Assembly (NCBI GenBank): GCA_950295325.1
Contig: OX485806.1
Span: forward strand, 26,348,001-26,412,000
From: Polytrichum commune
Taxonomy: Eukaryota; Streptophyta; Polytrichopsida; Polytrichales; Polytrichaceae
Length of the DNA: 64,000 bases
Reading direction: 5' to 3'
Positions 24,661-37,178 of this stretch are shown here, piece after piece. How positions within the stretch are numbered: position 1 is the stretch's first letter; each line of letters begins with the position of its first letter. Made by a program: the position numbers and the translations under genes. The notes under the pieces are model-generated. The model saw only the letters and a program-made list of their open reading frames with translations. It was not told where the DNA came from and ran no database searches.

Positions 24661-24829
24661 ACGGAAAGGGCTAGTGGAAACAAGGCCGGCTTGAGAACTG
24701 AAGGGGCACCGGCCGACCCCCCCCCCCCCCCCCTTTTTAAACATGTGGGCAATTGTTGGATGGATGGATGTTAATCCAACGAGGAGGATACGAAGGGATA
24801 TGTAGGTAGAGAGCACATGTTAGACTAAA

Positions 24830-27230
24830 TAGATTAGAAACTTTGAATTAAGACTTCTTAATCAGGCTATATTTAGATACAGTGCTAAATTTAGCTGAAG
24901 CTAACAATTATTAGAATCATACAAAAACGTAGATATGTGAGACTATATAAAGAGGCCAACTTAAGGGCCATAATACAAGTCATTTGCATAAGAAGACTTT
25001 ACATGAGTGTCCGAGCTCCCGAGTCTTGAGTTCGCAATCGGCACCCGCGGTGCATTAGGTCGAGTCTAGGGATCGCAATTGGCACCCGCAGTGCAATTAG
25101 ATAGACAATCGGCACCCGCGGTGCACTTAAGTCAAATTGGCACCCACGGTGCGCTAGGGATCGCAATTGGTCATCAGATAGACAATCGGCACCCGCGGTG
25201 CACTTAAGTCAAATTGGCACCCACGGTGCGGTAAGGTATGATGCGGCAAATCCAAGCACAAAGTTATCACGTAGGCTTAGAAAATTATTGAAACACAAAA
25301 CGAGCAAAGCTTTGGGAAAGAAATCAATCAAGAACTTACATACGGCTTATTGGCAAAGCACCACACAAGGAAATTTTGATAAATACTTTGTGAATTCATA
25401 TAAGTTATTTAAAGGAGAAGCAATCGCGTTACAACAAACTTGAGGTTATCACATAGCAACTTGGGTTACGCATATCATCCGGTAAAGTCACCCAAACTTA
25501 GCAAATGTTTGAGGTAAGAAAATATAAGCTAAGCAAATCAAATCACTTAGGTAGTGCTCATTGGAAGAGAGGGGTATGATGCCTCAAGCCGGAGTTGGCA
25601 CCTAAGTAAAAGCACTTATCATTACCTCCCACACTATCGGAGTTGAGTTACCTAGATTAGCTTACTCGAAAGGACTTGACAAATCTAATCAATAGGTAGG
25701 CAAACAAGGGATTTGAACTAAAGGAGGCTAAGTTGTGGCCTCGTCATCAAATCCCCTATCATAGCACCTACCCCACCTAAAGGATTTGAGGCCTAAGGAG
25801 AATATTCTGGAATATATGCCGGCCTTAGCTAAGATTCGGAATGCCTTAGAGGAGGAAGCAATTATGGGTCAAGCCCTTGGAGATTTTGGTTCGGGAAAGA
25901 TACACACTTATGAATAATGGAATGAACAAGGGATTTTAGAATATCAAAGTATATTCCTCAAAGCAAGGTAGCTTTTGAATTAGCGAGGGAGTATGTTTGC
26001 CTCGTAAATAAGTATTTAGGCAAGGATCCTCAAAGGAACGTTGGAGGGACTAGAGAATTCTCATGAGATTCCTTTAGTGAGAGAGTATGCTTGAAAACCA
26101 TAAATTCTCTCAAAGGAACATTCGTGAAATACTTTGAGAAAGTAAAGAAGGTTTTAATCATTCAAACCATGAAAGATATTGTATGCAAAATGAAGTTCCT
26201 CTAAGTACACTTAACCTTGACATTAGGATTTCGGGGAACATAACCTTGAAAACTTAGAGCACTTTCTCCTTGGAAATTCATTAAGAAGAAACATCATGCG
26301 ATAAGAACTTGATATTGTATAAGAACTTGAATGGATAAATAGGATTTTGAATGATTTCAAACCATGAAAGTTATTGTATAAGAAGGAATCTCCTCTAAAA
26401 CACTTAACCTCGACATTAGGATTTCGGGGAACATAAGCTTAGAAGACTAGGACACTTTCTCCTTAGAGATTTACAAAAGATCAACCTTAAGGTTTTAAAG
26501 GAACATAATCTTGGAAACTAGGACACCTTCTCAGTAGAGATTAACTCCAAAGAGGAAGTATTATACTAGGGACACTATGCATGAGTACATCTTATTAGAG
26601 ATCTAACATCATATTGAGCTTTTGAGTAAACAGACCACCTTCAGGAACGGAATTGGAGGAGCGAGCTAATTTTAGGCGGGCATAGTATCTATGTAAACCG
26701 GTCAGCAGCGGGTTACAACGTCTAAGGCTGGAAGGTTGAAGGTGGCCTCCACAAACGTCAATCCAAGAATATAGAAATGAAATACAAGACTCATATTAAA
26801 CTTGTGCATGAATTATATGGCACATGTTTCCAGTACAATGTGAAAGAATCAAGAATCAACCATCTAACTGCACTTCTCGTAGTGATAATGCCCTACGCAT
26901 GTCGGTTCTTGTGGCGGGCCGATTATATTGAGGACTTCAAGTGACGTTTTCATTTTCAATTTGGGGTTGCGTTATGAAAGGTTGTTTTGAGAGAGGTATG
27001 TATTGAAGGGCCAAATCGCGTTTGAAGGGCATTGAAGACTTCAATCTTGAACACTGCTAAGTAACTATAAGCCCACATGACAGCCACAATTTGTAGCCTC
27101 CCCCGGTCCCAGCAGCGAGACCTAAGGGGCCTGTAACCTTGTGACCGTGACTGGAATTGCTGGTTACCAGGACCCGAGACACCGGTAACCAAGGACCTTG
27201 TTACTGAACCAATAGCCCCCAGTATTAGGT
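24830..27230. other. Repeat-rich block of unknown class, LTR-like features not proven
   Basis: A TATA-like CTATATAAAGAGG lies at 24943-24955. At 25035-25230 the motif AATCGGCACCCGCGGTGC or its variant AATTGGCACCCACGGTGC occurs six times. At 26158-26275, 26355-26465 and 26480-26535 a unit of about 197 bp is repeated (CAAACCATGAAAG, GACATTAGGATTTCGGGGAA, CACTTTCTCCTTxG). No gag, pol or integrase frame and no paired LTRs were found. It could be a non-autonomous retroelement or an eroded satellite. Confidence 0.4.
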
Positions 27231-27275
27231 CAGGAGCACTATTGAATGGCCCGGGGACACTGGCTTAGGGTTTAA

Positions 27276-28259
27276 GGGCCGGTCACATGGGTCTCCAGTC
27301 CCTCAATCCCAAGTCACTTGAGGTCATTCTGTGCAATCTCAACCGTTGAGAGCACGAAAGTTGGGACTTACCACTTCACACAGGCTTCCAAGTCCTAAGT
27401 CTCAACTATGACGTGGATGCCTACGTGGCCACACATTCTGTAGGTAAGGCTTGGGACTTGTGTTGTGAGTCAGGTCGAGCAAAGAGCTAAGACCTAACTC
27501 TCAACCCAAGTCCCGAGTATTAGGTCAGCAACACTATTGAATGGCCCGGGGACACTGGCTTAGGGTTTGAGGGCCGATTCACACGGGTCTCTAGTCCCTC
27601 AATTCCAAGTCACTTGAGGTCGGTCCATGCAATCTCAACTGTTGAGAGCACGAAAGTTGAGACTTACCGCTTCACACGGGCTCCCATGTCCTAAGTCCCA
27701 ACTGTGGATGCCTACGTGGCCACACATTCTGGAGGTGAGGCTTGGGACTTGTGTTGTGAGTCGGGTTGAGCGAAAAGCTAAGACCTAACTCTCAACCCAA
27801 GTCCCAAGTATTAGGTTAGGAGCACTATTGAATGGTCCAGGGACACTGGCTTAGGGTTTAAGGGCCGGTTCACACGGGTCTCCAGTCCCTCGGTCCCAAG
27901 TCACTTGAGGTCAATCCGTGCAATCTCAACCATTGAGAGCACGGAAGTTGGGACTTACCACTTCACACGGGCTCCCAAGTCCTAAGTCCCAACTATGATG
28001 TGGATGCCTACGTGGCAACACTTTCTACATGTGAGGCTTGGGACTTGTGTTGCGAGTCAGGTCGAGCGAAAAGCTAAGACCTAACTCTCAACTCAAGTCC
28101 TGCTAATGTTTTTGCATCAAAAAATCAAGATTTAACTTCAATGACAATTAACCATATTTGAGTGGTTTCTTGAGGCTCACAAGTTGGGACTTCGCCTTCA
28201 TATTGGGACGTGCTAACAAAAGTGGGACTTGGGACTTGGAACCCTGTGTGAACTGGCCC
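27276..28259. mobile_element. PIF/Harbinger-type element with triplicated left end
   Basis: The left tip is GGGCCGGTCACATGGGTCTC. The right tip, reversed, is GGGCCAGTTCACACAGGGTT. TAA flanks both (27273-27275 and 28260-28262). The left tip and about 290 bp after it recur at about 27570 and 27863, each with TTCACACGGGTCTCxAGTCC. The repeat extends leftwards outside the element to about 27220 (AGTATTAGGTCAG at 27220, 27517 and 27808), so the tandem array includes both flank and element. Confidence 0.78.
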
Positions 28260-28262
28260 TAA

Positions 28263-30749
28263 GATTATTGGTCGTGGGTTCCATGTACTAGTCAGGATGA
28301 AGTAGTTATAGAATTAGCACATGAAAAGCTTGGCCAACCCATGAACCAAGTACATAAGGGACGAGAAAAATCAATGGGCCAAGTTCCCTATACCTTGGGT
28401 CACTGGGAGGTGAGAGACGGATTAACAATACCGAGTTCCACGGAAAGGCAACCAAGGAGTTGTGTAATGTTATGAGGACCAACCTTGTATCATGTTTTCA
28501 ATTTTCTTTGAATACATAAAACATGTTTGTGTTTAACAACCAACATCCACACAACATCGGTTGCAACCCTTCCAAAACCCACCTAGCCACTTGAATACAA
28601 CACATCCATAACTCACCCAACTGTGTCTGTGATCCAATTCCATCACCTATTCTAAGACAAAAGGGATAACTACAAACCTATTTCAACATGAGCACCAATG
28701 ACATTGTTCTAAAACCAAAGAATCAAATCTCATTGGTTGCGAAAGATACAAAGTCAACGCGCAACACTATACAATTTACGGGGGGGGGGGTTAGGTAACC
28801 ACTTCATATCCCCAAAGAAACCTTTCACTATCATAAACTATATCACATGATGTCAAACTTGTAAAGTACTCACAAATTGGTATCACAAAACCCTCCAAGC
28901 CAATGATTTTTATTTCAAGTTTCCAAAACAAGAGCGTTGGCTACAACCATTGGAGTGACAGAATTTCATCCAAGTTTTATGATTAGTATAGATATTTCTA
29001 TCTAATTCATTCACATTATAGAATAATCACAAAATACTCTAATTTCTAAACCTAGAATCACGTGGGTACTAGGTAGATCAAAAAACACTGCTACAAACAC
29101 CGTGGTTCCAGTTAAACATCCACATACCATCTACACGCCTTCAGTAAAAAAAATCGGCATTTACGACTTTGACTAATTTTTAGTCAACTTTACGAACCTC
29201 TATTTTCCACCCTATCCCGGTTTGGAGGCACGCTTTAGGCCTACTATACTTGGATGGCCTCTAATTTTGACGGGGTCTTGTTCATTCACATGACCCTTAG
29301 AGGACGTAAGGTATCTTGATACGGGATAGTACGTGACGACTTATACGCACACCCTAACAAGTATAAAAAATACTTTATTACTTTGTCATTGGTAGTGAAT
29401 TCATAATCAACACAATCATACGTATAAAAAGAGAAAAGTGAACATGTAGTTGTGTATGACAATTGTTATTAAGTGTATGTGGTATGTGTTTGACTCTATG
29501 TCATTTCTATGAGTTCAAATCTCCCTAATTCTATTCTACATGTATGTATGTATGTTCCAATTTGAACAATACATATAATACAAGGGTTCATTTCAAACAT
29601 GGACTTTTAGGTTGAAGTTAAGTATGCCTAGTGGGTCCGTTAATATTCAAGATTTTTAATTTTTTAATCTTTAATGCTTTCATAATATTTTTGGAGGTTA
29701 GGATCCAAATGAGCATGTTGTAATTTGTATTGGGCCTTAGTCCGATTTTGCTTGATATTAGTTAATAGGGTCACTTTTAACAACTTTAGATTAAAAAATC
29801 ATCAAGAAGTCAACTTAAGCCCCTGGGTATGACATCTAGAGACCCATAGTGGACCTCTCAAACATTTAAGGGTTGTTTCCTTGGTCTTTATCATCCAAGA
29901 ACCTGGGGTTGTACAAAAACATATAGTATGTCAATTTTGGCTAATTATTGGAAAGTTTTAATGAAATAAAAAATAAAATCATCAAGTGAATACCATATTA
30001 TAACTAAAGATTTGGGTTTCTACCTAATACACAACATCTGTGTGTTCTTGGATGCATGTATGGCTTTTGACATAAGACAAAGTACTAGGTTAACCTTCAA
30101 ACCCATTGATGTCATACATCATTCTAAGACTTGGTGAAGACTTGTAGAAATTTGTGTAGATCTACGTCCTATATTGAACCCCTTATACAATAGTATAATA
30201 TAAGTATGACAACTACATCCAAATTTGTCCTTTAGAATTTTTGAGCATAAGTATTATATGCAAGTCAACCCACTTTTTGTTGGATCTTATTGGTGATTGA
30301 AAGAGAATTTTAGCACATCTCAACATGTAGTAGGTTTTGGACACCAAATGACTATATATATAAAAATGTGAAAGTGTTGATAACATGTGCATCCAACTGT
30401 ATTTAACTAAAATTGAACCAAGGCCCAATCCAAAATTACAACATGTTGATTTATATCGAAAGTTTATTCGACATAATCGTATGATGAGATCCTATAATAG
30501 AATATGCAAAGAGGATTATGAAAGTATTAGAATCAATAATATAATTAGAATTTGAGTAGTCATCAATTCAATACACATAGTATTGCTATTTAGTATTGGT
30601 CATTTCATCATAAGTCACCATCATAGCATTCAAAATACTCACTGAGGATTCACATATCTCCCATGAAATCTAAATAAATTGAAAGTGTATTGACGGATCC
30701 ACCCATACAATCGACGTAACCAAAAAGCCCATATTTTGAACATACGTCA

Positions 30750-30750
<1 letters not shown>
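28263..30750. other. Unassigned intergenic DNA
   Basis: No gene recognised. A run of 10 G occurs near 28780. Frames are short and interrupted. Confidence 0.4.

Positions 30751-30751
<1 letters not shown>

Positions 30752-30780
<29 letters not shown>
30752..30780. repeat. TA dinucleotide microsatellite
   Basis: About 14 uninterrupted TA units. Confidence 0.95.
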
Positions 30781-30869
30781 CTTAAACACACATTGTATAA
30801 AACTAACCCAAAACTCTCATGTTCAAAATGTGTTCATTTAGAACAAGAATCTAGAGGGATAAGGATCAC

Positions 30870-31115
30870 AACCAATGAACGGGGAGAACTGACCACTAGT
30901 TACAGATGAACCGGTTGAGTTTGAGAAATGACCAGTTGAAGTTCAAGGCTTCATAAAAAACACTGATTGTTTTAGATGAATCTATGAAATGTACTTAAAA
31001 TTAATAACAAAAAATCCGAAAGATCACAACATGTAACCGATTGGACTTGGAAACACTAGGATTTTGACGGGTGTGCCCAAAAATCTCCCCGGACACTAGC
31101 TAGTCACAATCGGGT
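30870..31115 (-). repeat. Dispersed repeat family R3, reverse copy
   Basis: Read on the minus strand it follows 54221-54475: AAAATCTCC..., CAAGTCCAATCGGTTACATG, GTCATTTCTCAAACTCAACCGGTTCATCTGTAACTA (seen here in two parts), ending CAGTTCTCCCCGTTC. The ends TCTCCCCGxxCA are inverted relative to each other, a MITE-like design. Confidence 0.65.
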
Positions 31116-31400
31116 GCAGTTAAGTTAGAACTTAGTTACCGTAAACAACATATCGTTACTTTCTACTTTATGTGAAGTCAACAATCTTGGTCAAACCGGA
31201 TGCACCTTTTGAATCGGTGGACTAGCAGCCAGTAATAGTGGTTTGTTCATAAAGAGAATGAGTGTATTCATTGGCTTTTGGCTCATTCCTTGCCTAGCTT
31301 TTGAGGCGCTTTAAATGAGAGGTTGAGGGAGACCTAGGTGGTGATGTGGGATGATTTTGTATATTGCATATGCGACAAGAGATCCTACGTGTGTAGCTAA

Positions 31401-31520
31401 GGGATATTTTGCATGTAGGCCGTTTGCCCACCAGATTATACTGAAAATGTAGATTTCACCATATAAAATCTACATTCCAGTAGAATTTGGTGGGCGAGCG
31501 GCCTACATGGAAACTAATCC
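31401..31520. mobile_element. 120-bp palindromic PIF/Harbinger-type MITE
   Basis: The left half GCATGTAGGCCGTTTGCCCA and right half TGGGCGAGCGGCCTACATGG are near reverse complements, and the inner parts TGTAGATTT and AAATCTACA continue the stem almost to the centre. The outer tips GGGATATTTTGC and GGAAACTAATCC are flanked by TAA on both sides (31398-31400 and 31521-31523). Nearly the whole element can form one hairpin. Confidence 0.85.
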
Positions 31521-31649
31521 TAAGCATAATTTTTGTGGTGAGTGTATGTGGCTACGTGGAGCTAGCATGTAGCCCTCACTTTGTAAGTTGTTGATGTAAA
31601 TGTGGCTGACACGTGCAAAAACCAAAAATTAAAAATTAAATTGGCTACA

Positions 31650-31790
31650 TGTAAGCATTATTGTGTTGAAAAATTTGTTCCACAGGGGAATTGAACCCCA
31701 GTCTATCAACCTTGCCTTCTACGACATGGAACGGTTTGCAAAACCACACATTAGCACAACCCATCCACCACCCTGATAAAATTAATATCT
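31650..31790 (-). repeat. Possible tRNA-derived SINE fragment
   Basis: On the minus strand GGGGTTCAATTCCCC at about 31684-31698 is an ideal tRNA T-arm / pol III B box. The region 30-70 bp upstream on that strand has TGTGCTAATGTG, a weak A-box match. It does not fold as a normal tRNA by eye. It is a candidate SINE head or tRNA-like relic. Confidence 0.3.
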
Positions 31791-32181
31791 AAGCATCTGA
31801 CATGCATTGACCTTGTCCTCGAACGGCTCCATCCAAATATAGCCAATGCACCTCACACAAACAAACATGAAGGACTTGCACCCTCAATTATGCCACACAC
31901 GGTTAATTTTTTGATACTAGATTATTGAGGTATAAATTCATGCCTTGCCTCATCATGTTCCAAAAATTGAGTGCAAGTTCGGTACATTAGGTACCTAGAA
32001 CTAAAGTTGCAGCAATTCTTCATTTTCCAAGCCACTACTTAGTTGTTGTTGCTAGCCTACCCTTGACCTATGCATACATCTACTAACATTACATTTAGAA
32101 TTTAGTTGCAACACCATTCATTAGAACTTATCTACTCTCCTCCTCCATAGCAAACCCTATGAGCTTCCCAATCCGATATCT

Positions 32182-33830
32182 CTACTTGGTAAGGGAATGT
32201 GAGGTGTAAAAGTCTTGGGAAGACATGCGGACCACCAAGTCCAAATGGATTGTGAGCCGGTTCCTCAACTTGCTCTTAAAAAACAACAAGGAGTTGAATG
32301 ATCTCTCATTTTCCACACTACCCATCACTTGGACGTGAGCAATCTCAGTATCTTTGATGAACTCCGAGAGCTTCACTGAGATGAAGGTGTTGCTAGAAAG
32401 CTTTCACCAAGAGACGGGACATTGGATTCTCGGTCATGTGCAAGGACATGGTAGCTTGTGCATTGGATATCATAATGATTTTGAAAAAGGAGTTTTCAAA
32501 CTCAAGGTTGTGGGCATCAGGGGTTGGAAGCACCCACTCTTCAATATGCTTGGTCTTAGCATCCACATGTACCCACAACTTCTCTGCTATCCCATAGGAT
32601 GTTTTCAATGTTGCAATATGCCTAAGGTATGTAGCCTCAAATGTATCGGTTAGCCAATACCAGGGGTAGCATATGCCCATGCACACATTGCCTTTTGGTG
32701 TGGGAAATGTTTCTTTAACTCCTCTTTAAGGTTTTTCGTTGCATTGGTTAGTTGTTGCTACACCTTGCCAAAGATTACCTCATGGCCAATCATGTTCACC
32801 TCGACCCATTATTTTAGGAAGGCCACGGAAACCTGCAATCTTGAAGATGTGGTGATCCTCCTAATGGTTGTAACAAAATAACCAGTCTTGCTTAGTTACC
32901 ATGGATGTGTCATTTGCCAATGATCTAAAGGCGTTGAACTCCTCTCCATAGAAAGCAAAGATTGGATCTACATACAATCGAAATAAATGACCTTGGCACA
33001 TTTTTACTGCAAATATGAACTCTACAATGTAGCATGTTGAATTCCATGCAAACTTAATGAAGGATTTCATAGAGTCTAGCATGGCCACCAGGCAAGGTAG
33101 AGTTAACATATCATACCAGTCTACAAGCATAGTAAGGTGTCTTTGTTGCTAACTCCTATGAAACGTCCATTGCCACTTTTTTCACCAAGGGTTTGTACTT
33201 CTTGAGCACCCTCTTTGCAACCCGAGCAAAAGATATCAAATGGGTTTCAACAATTTTAAAGATCTTATTACCTTTGAATTATGAGCAAACTGCAAGCTTC
33301 TGGAACTCAAGGGTGTGCTTTGGGGAAGAGTTGAAATAGGAATACAATGCTACCAAGAAATCCTCCACATGTCTCACCACCTCAAAATTAGGGAGTGTTT
33401 GGACTGCAAGGCTAATTTGATGTGCCTTATAATTGACATCCACCATGAAGGGTGCATTGTTGTTGATAAGTTGCACTATCACGCTAGATTTTGCATTTTG
33501 AAAGGTAGAAACCCTATCTGCTCCGAATGTGATCAACCCCTCCCTAATCTTCTAGTAAGATAGACCATCATAAGCATGAGAAACACTTACAATGGCATTG
33601 GTAAGATCATATGATGTTCCACCCTCAATAAATTTTTCCAAGCTCCACTTCCAACCTCTCACTATGTACCCATGGACATTGATTCATGATCGACAATCTA
33701 CCAAGGTGATCTCATCACAAGATAAACTAAAGACATTTACACCTTGCATGACTTCCTTGGTTTTGTTCAACATCATACACTCTATAACCTTTGCCATTTC
33801 TCACCACTAGTGTCATTCCAATGATGGTGT
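32182..33830 (-). pseudogene. Decayed hAT-superfamily transposase (DUF4371/ZNF862-like)
   Basis: Reading the minus strand downwards, pieces of one protein appear in order across shifted frames. About 33790-33560: VFSLSCDEITLVDC, then an in-frame stop, then VHGYIVRGWKW and GGTSYDLTNAI. 33536-33279: LITFGADRVSTFQ, APFMVDVNYKAHQISLAVQTL, and LYSYFNSSPKHTLEFQKL. 33130-32861: LPCLVAMLDSMKSFIKFAWN and VKMCQGHLFRLYVDP. 32376-32182: VQVMGSVENERSFNSL and FKSKLRNRLTIHLDLVV, the hAT C-terminal dimerisation segment. These match the zinc-finger-protein-862-like hAT family of plants as I remember it. At least one stop and several frameshifts make it non-functional. No terminal repeats were located. Confidence 0.8.
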
Positions 33831-36800
33831 GGATTGTTCTTTAGTTTAATGGTTTCAAAGAGCACATACATTTTCTCTTAATTTGTGATTGGTCTACCTT
33901 GAATCAACAAGTGGAGAAGAGTGACGAACTATATCCATTTCTTCTTCCTATCTCTAAGTGTAAGACTTGAGCACAAATGCTATTAGTGGGAATAGTAGGA
34001 AACAATCTATCATTCTAGTTATGCTTGTTGTTATGCTTCATTTGTTTTTCCCCAATGGCTACTCATGACCTAGTCTCTTGGTTACCTTCCACCCTTGCAA
34101 ATAACTTTGGTTACTTCCTCTTCCTTGTAGATAGGCTCTACCCAAGGAAAAACAAGCAAGCAAAGGAGCTAGAATTGATGGTCCTTATCATATGACTTCT
34201 TCTTAGAGGTGTGATCAACAATGGGAGTTGTTAGATCCTCGCTAACCTTAAGACTAGTAGAAGGAATAACAACATCAAAGGGAGGTGCTTGGCTTGTGCT
34301 AGTAGTGTTTGGATTTATTCAAGAGACGAATCGACAAAATTTTAAACCCTTGGGAAGGGCTTGAGTTGGAGCCATGACTTTGGTTCTAGCTATGGCCAAG
34401 AGGATGCAACAATACACATAAAACAAAATAAGAGTTGTACATAATAATAAAAGCAAGGGTTGTGGAAATAAAAACAACACAAGAGCATCATAAGTTTTGG
34501 AAATCACAAAAAAAAATCAACAACAACGGTTTAGAGCTGACAAGGATTTATGCAATGAGGTCCATAGTTGCAATATTAGACCACCAATGCTTTCCGCAAC
34601 CCGAACATCACAAAAGCAAGGACCCAAACAACCAATAAATTACAACAACAAGGGTTATATCCTGTGTGCTAACACAGAGCTTAGGAACACAAGAAAGAAA
34701 ACCCAAAGAAATGTAAAACGCTCAAAAAACCAAGGAGAGGACTTGCCATGTGCAAGGTTCCATGGATGTGTGGCTATTGCCTATACAAAGATGGTCTTCC
34801 ACCATAAATACAATTTGCAAGCTCCAAAAACATGACCAAGAACATATTTAATTTACTAGAATGACAAGAAAATAAAGATGATATGAAATGCTTGATAGCA
34901 AATGACCACAAATGCCACCACCTATAAGGATATAGGTGAAAACATTAAAAATCATGATGGTAAAAAGGAAACCCAAGAACAAAATCAAGAAAATGAAAAT
35001 ATTTCCATACCCTTCTCCCAATTTTGTGTAATGGTTGTCATTACCACAATCGGTTGGGGAAAATCCAAGGTAAATAATAGAAGGGAGCATGCACACCCTC
35101 GTCATATGTATCCTCCATGACATCGTATGTATCTTCGTTTGGATGTAGTCGTGCATTTCCGGGTTCTTAATCGATACCAAAGTAGCTTGCACGATGCATA
35201 TTGGAACTAGTAAAGGTGTTTTGTAACCTAAAGCTTCACGTCTAGAGTCCATGGTGTAAGTTTCCTAGAATCTTGATAACATCACAAATTCATCTTTCTT
35301 ATTAGTAATAACAAACAATCAAGTAATGACAAAAGCTTGCCACTTTTGTGTGAATGTTGTTATAAGAGAGATACCCGGGAGGGTGGGTGGGGTCACCCTA
35401 CTGCAAAGCACTACTTTCTTGCACACGTTTTTGCTTAAAGAAATGTGATTCATAATCCAAACTTCACCATGTTGTACATATGTTCCAATGTACAAAATAG
35501 AGTGTGGGGTTTGTTCAAAACTTGCTTTGTCATGCAAGTTGTTTGTCCTTTGTTGTAGCACAGAAAACCAACTATCACCACTAGACAATTTTGTGATTTG
35601 GGTGGCATTTATTTGCTTCGTCTTAGTAGCATGCAAACTTGATCTACCTACTTTGTGTAGACATAAAACCCTCTATTATCTGCCAACAATCTTGAGGAAA
35701 TGGCAACCTGTATTGTGTTTACATACTTCCATCTGGGCACAATCTTCTCTAATAGTTTAGCAGAGTACATGATACCATACAACATACACAGAAACTCCTT
35801 TCTCCTAACAACAAGCTCTTATAACTACATCCCTAAAGGAATTGCCTCACATGTGCCCATCCAACCAACACTATGAAAATGAAATTAGTTGTGTACAGGA
35901 GGTGTCCGTAGTAGTATTCCACGTGTCATAGATGTCATATGTATACAAACATAGAGTTCAGCTTTGAAAGCAAGAAGGAAACATGTTATTTATTTATTTA
36001 TTTATTATTAAAATTTAATTTTTTTTAACTGCATCTAGTCTCTCCAGATTTGTTCTACACATGGAAGTAAGAAATTGCTTTGCACCTTAAGTGTCGCCAT
36101 CATAAGTGTAGTCCTAACTGTTTTGTGGCACCAGTGCACAACTCGGTTGAAATTTGATGACACTTACTTCCAACAATAAGTGACTACTCATTGATTAATG
36201 CTAAATAAGGGTTACGGATTCACTAATTTTAATCCCTTTACTTAGAAACCAAAGGTCGGATTTCCTCCAACTTAGGGTACTCCTATCTGGACGTACCATA
36301 TTATGTAATATTGTGCCCATGTTGGCTACCTCCACATGGCTTTGTCCCAAGTGATTTTAGGGTTTGTAGGTATGGGGCTAAGGTATGGTCCTTACCCTTT
36401 CCTTGTATAATTTCTAGGTGTTTATTACGTCTATTGTTCTAGCCAACTTTATGTACCCTATATGGTATACTATCCATTTTAGATGTATTCACAACTGTAT
36501 ATTGTGAGGGCTTAAAAAGGCCATATTGAGTTTGTACATTCACATGCCTTGGTCATATACATGGCAATATGAAACAATCCAAACTGAATAGATAGATAGT
36601 TGACATGAACGAGGGAGGATATTCTTATGTCTACAATGCATGCCATGATTGATACAACGTTGACCTCAACCCAACTCAAGGATAGGATCGGCCCCTCACG
36701 TACAATGTCTAATCCATAGTGCGTGTGCCCCCATAGCATTATCCCTGATGTCTTTAGTGTTGATAATTGGCTACAGGTGTGGCCTATAAATTTACCATTA

Positions 36801-36885
36801 TCAGTGGACTGAAATGTGAAGTCTTTGTGCTTGGTGAGGGAGCAATCATCACAAAGTTGCACTAAGATAGAAGTGCCTTATAATT
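33831..36885. other. Unassigned intergenic DNA
   Basis: No gene recognised. A 134-codon minus frame at 35252-34848 contains a hydrophobic stretch but no domain I know. It could be more of the decayed hAT element or chance. A TTTA tetranucleotide run lies near 35990-36005. Confidence 0.4.
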
Positions 36886-37178
36886 CGGTTACTTATCCTA
36901 ATAAGAGACCTATATTTGAGCACTATGCGATTTTGTGTGGTTCCTATAATACGCGCCAAAAATATGTGTTTAAAAAAAATCATACTACATATCCAAAATT
37001 TGATAACCATTCTAAGCCCAACAACAATCAACTTGAATTGCCGAGACGTATATGATCATTTACTGAGCACAAGAACCTTCACTTTGATAAAGCACAAAGA
37101 TATTCATGTGAGCTCCAAAAATTATGAGGAAAGTAACCATGGCCTCGATTTAAACTTGCTAACCATCTAGTACTAAAT
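36886..37178 (+). repeat. Dispersed repeat family R1, near full-length copy
   Basis: It starts near GACCTATATTTGAGCAC and runs through AAAATTTGATAACCATTCTA, CAACTTGAATT, CTTCACTTTGATAAAG and ATGTGAGCTCC to TTGCTAACCATC. This is collinear with the reverse complement of 39930-40250 and 56785-57095. I use it as the reference orientation for R1. Confidence 0.7.

Noticed and set aside
24434-24816. Minus-strand frames rich in Ser/His/Pro/Arg (up to 114 codons)
   Set aside because: They read through the 24-bp minisatellite and the poly-C run; the period divisible by three keeps them open.
31684-31698. tRNA gene on the minus strand
   Set aside because: Only the T-arm/B-box part is convincing; no acceptor stem or anticodon arm can be drawn. 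Kept as a SINE-like candidate.
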